Origin: AM-1111 sp046302135
GTDB lineage: Bacteria > Bacteroidota > Bacteroidia > B-17B0 > Aurantibacillaceae
DNA: 64,000 nucleotides
Direction of reading: 5' to 3'
Assembly: GCA_046302135.1 (NCBI GenBank)
Contig: JBKCIQ010000101.1
Location: 1-64,000, forward strand
In this document: in pieces, positions 27,061-35,031 of the stretch
Layout of the letters: each line of letters opens with the position of its first letter
Numbering within the stretch: the stretch's first letter is position 1
Made by a program: the position numbers and the translations under genes
The notes under the pieces: generated by a model
What the model was told of the DNA's origin: nothing
Databases searched by the model: none
What the model saw: only the letters and a program-made list of their open reading frames with translations

Positions 27061-29178
27061 ATGCCCTCGGGATCCATATCATTCAGCAGGCTCGAAAGTT
27101 TATTAATTGAAAGCTGTCAGGCCGGAACCTTTATCACCAATTTGAAAGGGACTCTTTTAGATTGTAATCAGTCATTTTACGAAATTTTTGGCTTTCAATC
27201 TAAAGAAGAGATTTTAAAAGTAAATGCCCTTGAATTTTACAGGAATCCCGAAGATCGTTTGGCATATCTGAACTTATTGTCCGATAATGGTTCGGTTAGA
27301 AATTATAAAATTGAATCAAGGAAAAAAGACAACACTGTGTTGTTTTACAGCATTAACTCAGATTTTTATACGGATGAGTCTGGGGATACTTACATAATCG
27401 GTTCAATACTGGATATAACTGCAGAATCTATCTCAAGTTTAGAATTAAGTGAAAGTGAAAAGCGTTATAAAGATTTATTTGAGAACAGTCTTGAGCTGAT
27501 TCAGAGTTTTGACTCGAATGGCATGCTCTTATTTTGCAACAAAAGTTGGCATGACAAACTTGAATACAGCGAAGAGGACATAAAAAAATTAAATTTATTT
27601 GACATTATTGCAGATGAATATAAAGAACATTGTGGTCTTATGTTTCAAAATGTAATGAAAGGACAATCGATTAAAAATGTTGAAGTAGAGTTTGTCTCAA
27701 AATCGGGTAAAAGGATATTTCTTGAAGGAAATATTGTACCATTGATTAAAAACAAACAGCTCGTTGCTACACATGGATTTTTTAGAGATATTACAGATAA
27801 GAGTCTTGCAATTAAGAAAGTAAACGAGCAGGAAAAAATTTTACAGACCGTTTTTAATACTGTTCCAATATGTTTATACATTAAAGATAGCAAGGGTAAA
27901 TATATTTTAAATAATAAAATGATGGAAGACACCCTTGGAACAAATGTAGTCGGTAAATTAGATTCGCAGGTATTTCCAGCCAATAGCTGTCATTTGCTGA
28001 ATACCACAGATGCTGAGGCGATCAATAATCCTGAAAAATTAATTCGATATGAGTTTGATGTAGATTTCAACGGTGAAACCAAACAATTTTTTTGCGGAAA
28101 GAAATCAATTTTAGACGTAAATAAGGGTGAACCAATTCTTTTCGGATTTTCTGTAGATATTACGGATTTGAAAAATTCTAACAAAAAGATTGAAGAGAGT
28201 GAGCGCATCCTGCAATCCATAATAAACAACACTCAGGGTGGATTCATGCTTTTTTCATTGGATAAAAAAACATTAATAGCGGAAATAGAATACAGCAATT
28301 CTTTTGCGAAGGAAAATTTAAATTTGAAATCTGAAAAAATTGATTTTACCACCACTTTCAATTTTCTTGATAAACTTATTCTTGAGAAGTTAATAAATGA
28401 ACCTTCGGTAACGTTAAATTACGAATGGCAAAAGAAAATTGAAGGCGACTTATTCGTTTATAATCTTAGATTCTCAACCATAGAAAGCATTGAAGGTAAA
28501 CCGAAAGTATTGGTTTTCATTTTTGACATAACAGAACAAAAAAGATTGATTCAAGAGCTTGAAGTGAACCTGAATGAAAACAAAGTTTTAATTGGAGAAG
28601 TGCATCATCGTGTAAAAAACAATTTAGCCATAATAGATGGAATTCTTGAATTAAAAAAGCATAAAGTGACGGATATTGATCTTCAAAAGAATATCACTGA
28701 TATTCAGATGAGAATTAAAAGTATTGCGCTTGTTCATCAAAAACTTTATCAGTCGGGTAACTTCTCAACCATTAAAATTATTGATTATATGGATGAACTG
28801 TCCAATCACTATAAAAAGATTTTTGATGCCGACAATACAAAGAACATCAGATTCAGAATTGATATTAATTCTGAATACTCATTAAACATGAATAAATCTA
28901 TTTCATTGGGCTTATTGTTAAGCGAACTAATTTCGAATAGCTGTAAATATGCTTTATCAAGCAACGGCCTGGAGATAAAAATTGCAATTGCTGATAGAGA
29001 TACCGGCTACGAACTGAGTTATGAAGATTCAGGAAATGGACTACCCGAATCAATTAAAAATTTGAAAAGCGGGGGATTTGGTTTCAGATTAATTGATAAT
29101 CTAATTAAACAGCTTAAAGGTACTTGTGAAATATTACCTTCAAAAAATTTCAAATTCAGAATGGAATTTTCAAAATAA
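27061..29178 (+). CDS. Cytosolic multi-PAS sensor histidine kinase (HisKA_2 type)
   Basis: 705 residues, no membrane segments. Four PAS-like modules are visible: about 8-120 (GTFITNLKGTLLDCNQSF), 140-250 (LIQSFDSNGMLLFCNKSW), 262-370 (ICLYIKDSKGKYILNNK) and about 380-490, the last more divergent. HisKA_2 follows with GEVHHRVKNNLAIIDG (phospho-acceptor His515), then a HATPase domain (about 600-703, SELISNSCKYAL, DSGNGLPES). It is a paralogue of the kinase at 24606 in architecture. Eight bases downstream begins a receiver-SpoIIE phosphatase gene, its likely target. Lack of membrane helices fits sensing of a diffusible or cytosolic signal. Confidence 0.93.
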   Translation: MPSGSISFSRLESLLIESCQAGTFITNLKGTLLDCNQSFYEIFGFQSKEEILKVNALEFYRNPEDRLAYLNLLSDNGSVRNYKIESRKKDNTVLFYSINSDFYTDESGDTYIIGSILDITAESISSLELSESEKRYKDLFENSLELIQSFDSNGMLLFCNKSWHDKLEYSEEDIKKLNLFDIIADEYKEHCGLMFQNVMKGQSIKNVEVEFVSKSGKRIFLEGNIVPLIKNKQLVATHGFFRDITDKSLAIKKVNEQEKILQTVFNTVPICLYIKDSKGKYILNNKMMEDTLGTNVVGKLDSQVFPANSCHLLNTTDAEAINNPEKLIRYEFDVDFNGETKQFFCGKKSILDVNKGEPILFGFSVDITDLKNSNKKIEESERILQSIINNTQGGFMLFSLDKKTLIAEIEYSNSFAKENLNLKSEKIDFTTTFNFLDKLILEKLINEPSVTLNYEWQKKIEGDLFVYNLRFSTIESIEGKPKVLVFIFDITEQKRLIQELEVNLNENKVLIGEVHHRVKNNLAIIDGILELKKHKVTDIDLQKNITDIQMRIKSIALVHQKLYQSGNFSTIKIIDYMDELSNHYKKIFDADNTKNIRFRIDINSEYSLNMNKSISLGLLLSELISNSCKYALSSNGLEIKIAIADRDTGYELSYEDSGNGLPESIKNLKSGGFGFRLIDNLIKQLKGTCEILPSKNFKFRMEFSK

Positions 29179-29186
29179 AAATTTAA

Positions 29187-30341
29187 ATGAAAAAAAGAAT
29201 TGTCATCGTTGAGGATGATTACATCATACAGGAATTACACAAACATTACGTAGAGAATCTGGGTCATGAGGTTGTTGCGGCTTTTACCAGCGGCGAAGAG
29301 GCCATTGAATATTTTTCGCATTCAACAGCAGATTTGATTTTGATGGATATCCGTCTTGAAAATAGCCTTGATGGGATTGAGACCATGAAAAAAATTCAAG
29401 CCATTCGTCCAATACCTGTAGTTTACATCAGCGGCAACACAGAAGAAACGAATCTCAAGAGAGCCATTAACACCAATATGAAAGGCTTTCTTTCAAAACC
29501 ATTGGCACCTGGAGAACTTGAAGAAATAATTGACTCCATCAACAATCTTACAGATTCAATCCTGTACGCAGAACGTATACAAAAGGCCATCTTCCCTCAA
29601 AGATCTGATGTACATAAAATTTTCTCTGAAAGTGTTTACCTCAATAGGCCGAAAGACATCATCAGCGGTGATTTTTGCTTTATGGTTCCTAAAAAAAATC
29701 ACAACGAAGTTATCGGCGGACTTGGCGATTGCACAGGCCACGGAATACCTGCGGCTCTTCTATCTGTTTTGTGTCATGAAATCCTTAGGAGTAACTCAAA
29801 AAAATTCCGAGACTTAAAAAAGATTATTGAAAGACTAAATAACAGCATCATCAGAAATCTTTCACGCCTTGACAAGGAAAACAGAGTTTCAGACGGATTG
29901 GATATGGTTATGTTTCGCATTTTACCCCTTGAATCGGTGATTGAGATTGCAGGAATTAAAAGGCCTTTCATTCATTATAAATCAAATGAAAATACTCACG
30001 AATTTCACAACCTTAAAGGCCAATCCATAGGTACTCCTTTTGAGGGTGATACGGCGATTCCTTTTTTGAGAATCAATTACCAGCCGGGTGATTATTTTTA
30101 TTTTTTCTCTGATGGAATAACCGACCAGTTCGGTGGGCCAGGCGCTAAGAAATTAATGAAAACAAGATTACTTGATTTTTTAGAAAAATCATATGCACTC
30201 ACCCCGGACCGTAGAGAAATTGAGCTGGAAATTTTTCTGAGAAAATGGCAAGGAAATTTGGGCCAAACCGATGACATGTTGTTCGTAGGTATTTGCCCAT
30301 CTAAAATCAATAAAAAATATATTAATCAAAAAAACAATTAA
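29187..30341 (+). CDS. Response regulator with SpoIIE-type PP2C phosphatase output domain
   Basis: 384 residues: an N-terminal receiver (about 1-118, phosphorylation site Asp54 in LILMDIRLEN, Lys in LSKPLAPGE) joined to a SpoIIE/PP2C serine phosphatase (about 135-375). The metal-binding motifs are SGDFCF, GDCTGHGIPAALLSV, SDGITDQFGG and TDDMLF, all with their aspartates. In partner-switching systems such phosphatases dephosphorylate an anti-sigma-factor antagonist or similar STAS protein. No STAS or anti-sigma kinase gene is visible in the window, so the target is elsewhere. It is sandwiched between a HisKA_2 kinase and the H-NOX gene (3 bases away), so phosphorylation by the kinase could couple a gas signal to this switch. 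Confidence 0.94.
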   Translation: MKKRIVIVEDDYIIQELHKHYVENLGHEVVAAFTSGEEAIEYFSHSTADLILMDIRLENSLDGIETMKKIQAIRPIPVVYISGNTEETNLKRAINTNMKGFLSKPLAPGELEEIIDSINNLTDSILYAERIQKAIFPQRSDVHKIFSESVYLNRPKDIISGDFCFMVPKKNHNEVIGGLGDCTGHGIPAALLSVLCHEILRSNSKKFRDLKKIIERLNNSIIRNLSRLDKENRVSDGLDMVMFRILPLESVIEIAGIKRPFIHYKSNENTHEFHNLKGQSIGTPFEGDTAIPFLRINYQPGDYFYFFSDGITDQFGGPGAKKLMKTRLLDFLEKSYALTPDRREIELEIFLRKWQGNLGQTDDMLFVGICPSKINKKYINQKNN

Positions 30342-30343
30342 AC

Positions 30344-30886
30344 ATGTACGGACTAGTTAACAAAGCAATTCAGGATTTAGTTTGTGAAAAATTCGGAGAA
30401 GACAAATGGATCGAAATAAAAAAAATGACAGGTTTTGAAGACGATTTTTTTATTGGTCTTCAACCTTATCCGGATAAACTCACCTATGATTTGGTAAAGA
30501 ATGCATCAAAAGTACTGGGAGCAGATGCCTCAGTAGTTATGGAGGCGTTTGGAGAGTATTGGATTTTATACACTGCAAACGAGGGCTATGCCGACATGAT
30601 GGACCTTGCAGGAGATACGCTTGTAGATTTTTTGAATAACCTGGATATGTTGCACACCAGAGTAACCAATGTTATGCCTGAGCTTGTTCCACCACAATTC
30701 AGTACGCGAAACGAAACATCTAATTCAATTGATTTAGAATATCGTTCAAAACGTGAAGGTTTAACACCAATGGTGGTGGGTTTGTTGCGCGGATTAGGTA
30801 AACGCTTTGGGAAAGAATGTAAGATAACACACATTCAAGAGAAAAATGAGCAAAACGATTGTCATGTTTTCAGAATAGAATGGTAA
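30344..30886 (+). CDS. H-NOX haem nitric-oxide/oxygen-binding sensor protein
   Basis: 180 residues, the normal length of a stand-alone H-NOX. The proximal haem ligand is His104 (DMLHTRV), and the haem-propionate motif YxSxR is intact as Tyr133, Ser135 and Arg137 (EYRSKREGL). The N-terminus MYGLVNKAIQDLV and the central GEYWILYT are also characteristic. H-NOX proteins bind NO (some also O2) at a b-type haem and control a partner kinase or cyclase, usually encoded next door. It starts 3 bases after the receiver-SpoIIE gene and is followed 23 bases later by a kinase carrying an H-NOX-associated domain. Confidence 0.96.
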   Translation: MYGLVNKAIQDLVCEKFGEDKWIEIKKMTGFEDDFFIGLQPYPDKLTYDLVKNASKVLGADASVVMEAFGEYWILYTANEGYADMMDLAGDTLVDFLNNLDMLHTRVTNVMPELVPPQFSTRNETSNSIDLEYRSKREGLTPMVVGLLRGLGKRFGKECKITHIQEKNEQNDCHVFRIEW

Positions 30887-30909
30887 TATCAAAATAATAC
30901 AGCTATTAA

Positions 30910-33837
30910 ATGAAAGCTCCTGAAACTCCAATGAATGAATCTGAACGCTTGCTTGCGCTTCACAGTTATCAGATTTTGGATACTTTGGATGAAGAGGAGT
31001 ATGATTCAATTACACGAGTTGCATCAGAAATTTGTCAGACACCCATTGCAGTAATAAGTTTAGTAGATCAAAACCGTCAATGGTTCAAATCAAAAATTGG
31101 CCTGGAGGCCAGTGAGACCGCAAGAGAGGTTTCTTTTTGTGGGCACGCCATTAATAACCCGAATGATGTTTTTGTTGTAACTGATGCAAGAAATGATGAT
31201 CGATTTCATGATAATCCACTTGTTGTTGGTGATCCGCATGTAGTATTTTATGCAGGCGTTCCACTAGTGGATGAAGATGGCTTTGCACTGGGTACAATAT
31301 GTACTTTAGATAACAAGCCAAGGAGTCTTAATGAAAACCAATTAAATGCGCTTAAGATTTTATCTAAAAAAGTGATTACTCTTCTCTCACTTAAAAGAAG
31401 GAGTATGCTACTTGAGCAGGAGAAGAAGTTCTTACTGGATGCCATTAATTTTTGCTCTCCTTTCTACATGATTTTGGACGCAAAGGGAAAAATAATTGCT
31501 CACGGAAGTAATTACAGGAAAACTATACCTAATCTAGAAGTTGGGAGTAAGTTCAACGATTTTTTTACATGGGAAACAAGTTTCAGCATAGAAGAAGTAT
31601 TTGAAAAAAATATCGTACCACGTAAACTTCTTTTTTATGATGCGAAAGAAGGTAATTTAAAATTTAAATGCTCCATAAAAAGATATGATGCACATACAAT
31701 TATTTTATTTTCAACTGCTGTGATCAACAGTCAACTTCCTATTGGAAATTACAAGTTGAATTTGAATGATTTTCCGAAGCACGATTACATTACTGAATTT
31801 CTTTTCTTGCAGCAGGCGGCCACCAAAGGACTGGAAGACTCAAAGAAACTCAACGAGAATCTACTGAGTAAAAATAAAGAATTAGAAGTAGCACGTCAGG
31901 ACCTGCTCAACTTAAATCTTGGATTAGAAAAGAAAGTTGAAGAAAGAACCCAAAAGATTAAAAGTCTTGCATTATTTCCAGAACAAAACCCGAATCCCGT
32001 TTTTGAAGTAGATTTTCAAGACAAAAAAATTACCTATTTAAATCCGGTAGCGAAACAAAAAATAAAAAATTCTGAAAAATTTTCTTTTGAAGAAATTACC
32101 GGTTTTTTTAAAATCAGTGAGGAGACCATTAATAAAAGAGACAATTCTAAATCTGAATTTCAATTGGATGGAAATTACTATGAAAGAAATATTTCTTTCA
32201 TACCTGATAAGCCAATATTTAGATTATATCTCCATAACATTACTGAAATCCGATTGAAGGAAAAATTAGAGAAAGAAAAAAATAAAGCCTTCGTTAATCA
32301 GCAGAAAATACTTCTTGAAATACGTAGTCTCAACCAAAACCTTTCTTTAGAAGATAAATTAAAATTCATTTACAAAAAAACTTCTGAAATATTGGGATGT
32401 CAAAGATGTTCCGTGTGGCTATACAATGAAGATAAAAACGCCATTACCGCCGATTTTATTTATCTTTCTCCAACCAATGAATTTGTTCCCGGATTAAGTC
32501 TTTACAGCAAGGATTTTCCTTTGTACTTTAAGGCGCTCGAAACAAAAAATGTAATCGAAGCTTATGATGCAGAAACGCATCCTGCCACCGCAGAATTTGC
32601 TCAACCTTATTTACGGCCTCTCAATATAGTTTCCATGTTGGATATTCCTTTGCTTCAGGCCGAAAAATCCATTGGGGTAATTTGCAATGAATATGTAGGA
32701 AATAAAAAAGAATTTAACGACAACGACATTTCATTTGCGCGTTCTGTTGCAGACGTAATTGTTTTGGCTTACGAAACCGAACAACTTAAAATATCGAAAA
32801 ATGAGTTGGTTAAGAAAAATCAATCATTAAAGGAGGCAATGGAACGTCTTGTGGCAATGCAAGCAGATATCATACAGCAGGAAAAACTGGCTACTTTGGG
32901 AATGCTAATTGCAGGAATAGCACATGAAATCAATACACCTTTAGGGGCAATCAAAGCTTCCAACGAAAATATTGATAACACTTTGGGTACAGTTTTGCTT
33001 GGGCATACTGCAGAAATGGATGGCGAACTGTTTAAAAATGCAGTTTCATTATTGGTACACAGAAAGAATCAAAAAACTGTATTAAGCACACGCGAAGAGA
33101 GGAATTTAATAAAGACGATTGATTCAGATTTCAGAGCAAAGTTTGAATCATTAACAGATCGATCAGGCTTCTTCTCAAGAAAAATATACGAATTGGGGTT
33201 TGAGAAGGTTGAAGAAGAATTGATACCATTTATAAATCATCCGAAAAGCCTGGAGCTGTTCACTTTTGCATCCAGTATGTCCAATGTGTTGAAGTCGGTT
33301 AAAACAATTGGTCTTGCAGTGGATAAGGCTACCAGTGTTGTAAAAGCTCTGAATCAATTTTCTCATGGAAATATCAACAAAGAGCAGGCTGAATTTAATT
33401 TAAAGGAAAGTTTAGACAACATCATTACTTTGTTGTGGAACAGAATTAAAAAAGGAGCGCAGGTTACAGTAGAAATTGGAAATGACATTAGCGTATTCGG
33501 TAACCAGGAAGAGTTGTCACAGGTTTGGACAAACATTTTAAACAATGCACTGCAGGCCAGTAACGATCAGTGTGCGATTAAAATAACCTACAAAAAATCA
33601 GATGGATTTCATCATATAGTACTTTCAAATAATGGCCCTCAGATACCACCTGAGTTTCTACCAAAAATATTCGATCCATTTTTCTCAACCAAGAAACGTG
33701 GTGAGGGTACCGGCTTGGGTCTTAACATTGTAAAGAAAATAATTGAAAAACATAACGGTAGAATTAGTTGTATAAGTACAGAATCTCAGACTGATTTCTT
33801 AATACAGTTGCCGATTTCTCAAGCCACAGATAATTAA
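30910..33837 (+). CDS. Large cytosolic histidine kinase: GAF, H-NOX-associated (HNOBA-like), PAS, GAF, HisKA, HATPase
   Basis: 975 residues without membrane segments. Order: GAF (about 15-165, VSFCGHAI, FYAGVPL); an HNOBA-like domain (about 180-305, FYMILDAKGKIIAHGSN and LNDFPKHDYITEFLFL); coiled coil (about 305-350); PAS-like (about 355-450); GAF (about 470-635, RCSVWLYNEDKNAI, DIPLL); a HisKA domain with GIAHEINTPLG (His672) followed by an insertion of roughly 130 residues; and HATPase (about 855-970, NILNNAL, DPFFSTKKRGEGTGLG). HNOBA domains pair with H-NOX in animal guanylate cyclases and in bacterial kinases. Being the next gene after H-NOX, this is the best candidate for its direct partner. 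Confidence 0.9.
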   Translation: MKAPETPMNESERLLALHSYQILDTLDEEEYDSITRVASEICQTPIAVISLVDQNRQWFKSKIGLEASETAREVSFCGHAINNPNDVFVVTDARNDDRFHDNPLVVGDPHVVFYAGVPLVDEDGFALGTICTLDNKPRSLNENQLNALKILSKKVITLLSLKRRSMLLEQEKKFLLDAINFCSPFYMILDAKGKIIAHGSNYRKTIPNLEVGSKFNDFFTWETSFSIEEVFEKNIVPRKLLFYDAKEGNLKFKCSIKRYDAHTIILFSTAVINSQLPIGNYKLNLNDFPKHDYITEFLFLQQAATKGLEDSKKLNENLLSKNKELEVARQDLLNLNLGLEKKVEERTQKIKSLALFPEQNPNPVFEVDFQDKKITYLNPVAKQKIKNSEKFSFEEITGFFKISEETINKRDNSKSEFQLDGNYYERNISFIPDKPIFRLYLHNITEIRLKEKLEKEKNKAFVNQQKILLEIRSLNQNLSLEDKLKFIYKKTSEILGCQRCSVWLYNEDKNAITADFIYLSPTNEFVPGLSLYSKDFPLYFKALETKNVIEAYDAETHPATAEFAQPYLRPLNIVSMLDIPLLQAEKSIGVICNEYVGNKKEFNDNDISFARSVADVIVLAYETEQLKISKNELVKKNQSLKEAMERLVAMQADIIQQEKLATLGMLIAGIAHEINTPLGAIKASNENIDNTLGTVLLGHTAEMDGELFKNAVSLLVHRKNQKTVLSTREERNLIKTIDSDFRAKFESLTDRSGFFSRKIYELGFEKVEEELIPFINHPKSLELFTFASSMSNVLKSVKTIGLAVDKATSVVKALNQFSHGNINKEQAEFNLKESLDNIITLLWNRIKKGAQVTVEIGNDISVFGNQEELSQVWTNILNNALQASNDQCAIKITYKKSDGFHHIVLSNNGPQIPPEFLPKIFDPFFSTKKRGEGTGLGLNIVKKIIEKHNGRISCISTESQTDFLIQLPISQATDN

Positions 33838-33923
33838 TTTTTACCATTTAAAGGATATTTCTTCACATTTAACGAATTGAAGACTAATTGATTTGACTTT
33901 GTTTCTATCTTACAGGCACAATT

Positions 33924-34325
33924 ATGAAGAATATTGCAATACTTTCAGTTGATGACGAAAAAATCATCCTTGACTCCATCAAAATTCAGCTGGAGAAAAA
34001 TTTTCAGAACCAATATATTTTCGAATATGCTGAAAGTGCGGATGAAGCACTGGAAGTTGTGGAAAGTTTAATTCAGGGTGAGATTGATATTTTACTGATT
34101 TTATCGGATTATCAAATGCCAGGAATGAAAGGTGATGAATTTGCAACAACACTCAAAACAAGGTTACCAAAAGTTAATATTGTTATGCTCACCGGACAAA
34201 TGCCTAATGAGAAATCAGAAGAATTGCTTGATAAAAATATCATCTTAAAGGTAATCCATAAGCCATGGAAAGAATCTGATTTGATTGATCTCATTACGCA
34301 ACTTTCAGCTGATGTTACCCACTAG
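33924..34325 (+). CDS. Single-domain response regulator (receiver)
   Basis: 133 residues: one receiver domain, acidic residues Asp10/Asp11/Glu12, phosphorylation site Asp62 (ILSDYQMPGMKG), Thr in MLTGQ and Lys in IHKPW. No output domain. It lies 86 bases downstream of the big GAF/HNOBA kinase and is probably phosphorylated by it. The IHKPWKESDL ending resembles receivers that deliver signals to HD-GYP or kinase partners, but no such partner is encoded here. Its end overlaps the next receiver gene. Confidence 0.9.
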   Translation: MKNIAILSVDDEKIILDSIKIQLEKNFQNQYIFEYAESADEALEVVESLIQGEIDILLILSDYQMPGMKGDEFATTLKTRLPKVNIVMLTGQMPNEKSEELLDKNIILKVIHKPWKESDLIDLITQLSADVTH

Positions 34326-34707
34326 AACAATATTGCTTATCGATGATGAATTCATCATTTTAGAATCACTTCGCATTCAGCTTAGCAGAATTTTAGACGA
34401 TTCCATTAATCTGGAAGTAGCATCTTCCGGTGAAGAATCATACGCTTTGATTGATGAATTTCACACTTCAGGTGTTGAGTTGCTGTTGATTATTTCAGAT
34501 TTTAATTTAGGCGATTCCAAAGGAACTGAAGTCCTTAACTATGCACACCAAAAATTTCCTAATTCTAAAAAAGTTATCCTCAGCGGACAATCAGACATTA
34601 AAATGATTGATGAGTTTGAAAAAAATATTGGTTTGCATGATAGAATTTCTAAGCCCTGGGAATTTCATGATCTGAAAATTTCAATAGAAAGAGCACTATC
34701 GGTCTAA
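34312..34707 (+). CDS. Single-domain response regulator (receiver), tandem paralogue
   Basis: 131 residues from the ATG at 34312, which overlaps the preceding gene by 14 bases. An in-frame ATG at 34285 is possible, but the added nine residues do not belong to the receiver fold. Acidic residues Asp11/Asp12, phosphorylation site Asp63 (IISDFNLGDSKG), Ser in LSGQ and Lys in ISKPW are present. It shares layout and several segments with the receiver directly upstream (xxIxLxSxxIQLxxx, SDxxxxxxKGxE, KPWExxDLxI), so the pair looks like a tandem duplication that has diverged. It closes the signalling island. Confidence 0.88.
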   Translation: MLPTRTILLIDDEFIILESLRIQLSRILDDSINLEVASSGEESYALIDEFHTSGVELLLIISDFNLGDSKGTEVLNYAHQKFPNSKKVILSGQSDIKMIDEFEKNIGLHDRISKPWEFHDLKISIERALSV

Positions 34708-34789
34708 TAAAGAAAAAACTTACTATTATTTACAGAGATTCTTAAAATCTAAGAAAAATTAAATTAATTAATCGTACGTTCAAATTTCA

Positions 34790-35014
34790 TTAATCTTTTA
34801 TACTGTATTCATCATTCAATGCAAAATAACCAAAAGTAAAAAAACCTCCAAAAATAATTGGAGTCAAGATGAAAGCATAAATAATTGCCGGTATCTTGTC
34901 TTCGGGCTTTTCACTCTGAAACTTTGGCCAAGCTTGATTCACGACTAAATAATAACCTGCGGCAAATGCAAGCAGAATCCAAATTAATCCCAAATATTTT
35001 TTTAACTTATTCAT
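34790..35014 (-). CDS. Small two-helix membrane protein of unknown function
   Basis: 74 residues with two predicted membrane segments (about 8-26, GLIWILLAFAAGYYLVV, and 43-66, IPAIIYAFILTPIIFGGFF) and a short acidic C-terminus. It lies 17 bases downstream of the MFS transporter gene on the same strand and is almost certainly co-transcribed. Small proteins like this recur beside MHS-type transporters in Bacteroidota (I believe a DUF6814-like family, not certain), which suggests an accessory subunit or assembly factor for the transporter. Confidence 0.78.
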   Translation of the reverse strand: MNKLKKYLGLIWILLAFAAGYYLVVNQAWPKFQSEKPEDKIPAIIYAFILTPIIFGGFFTFGYFALNDEYSIKD

Positions 35015-35031
35015 AAGCTGTATTATAAATT

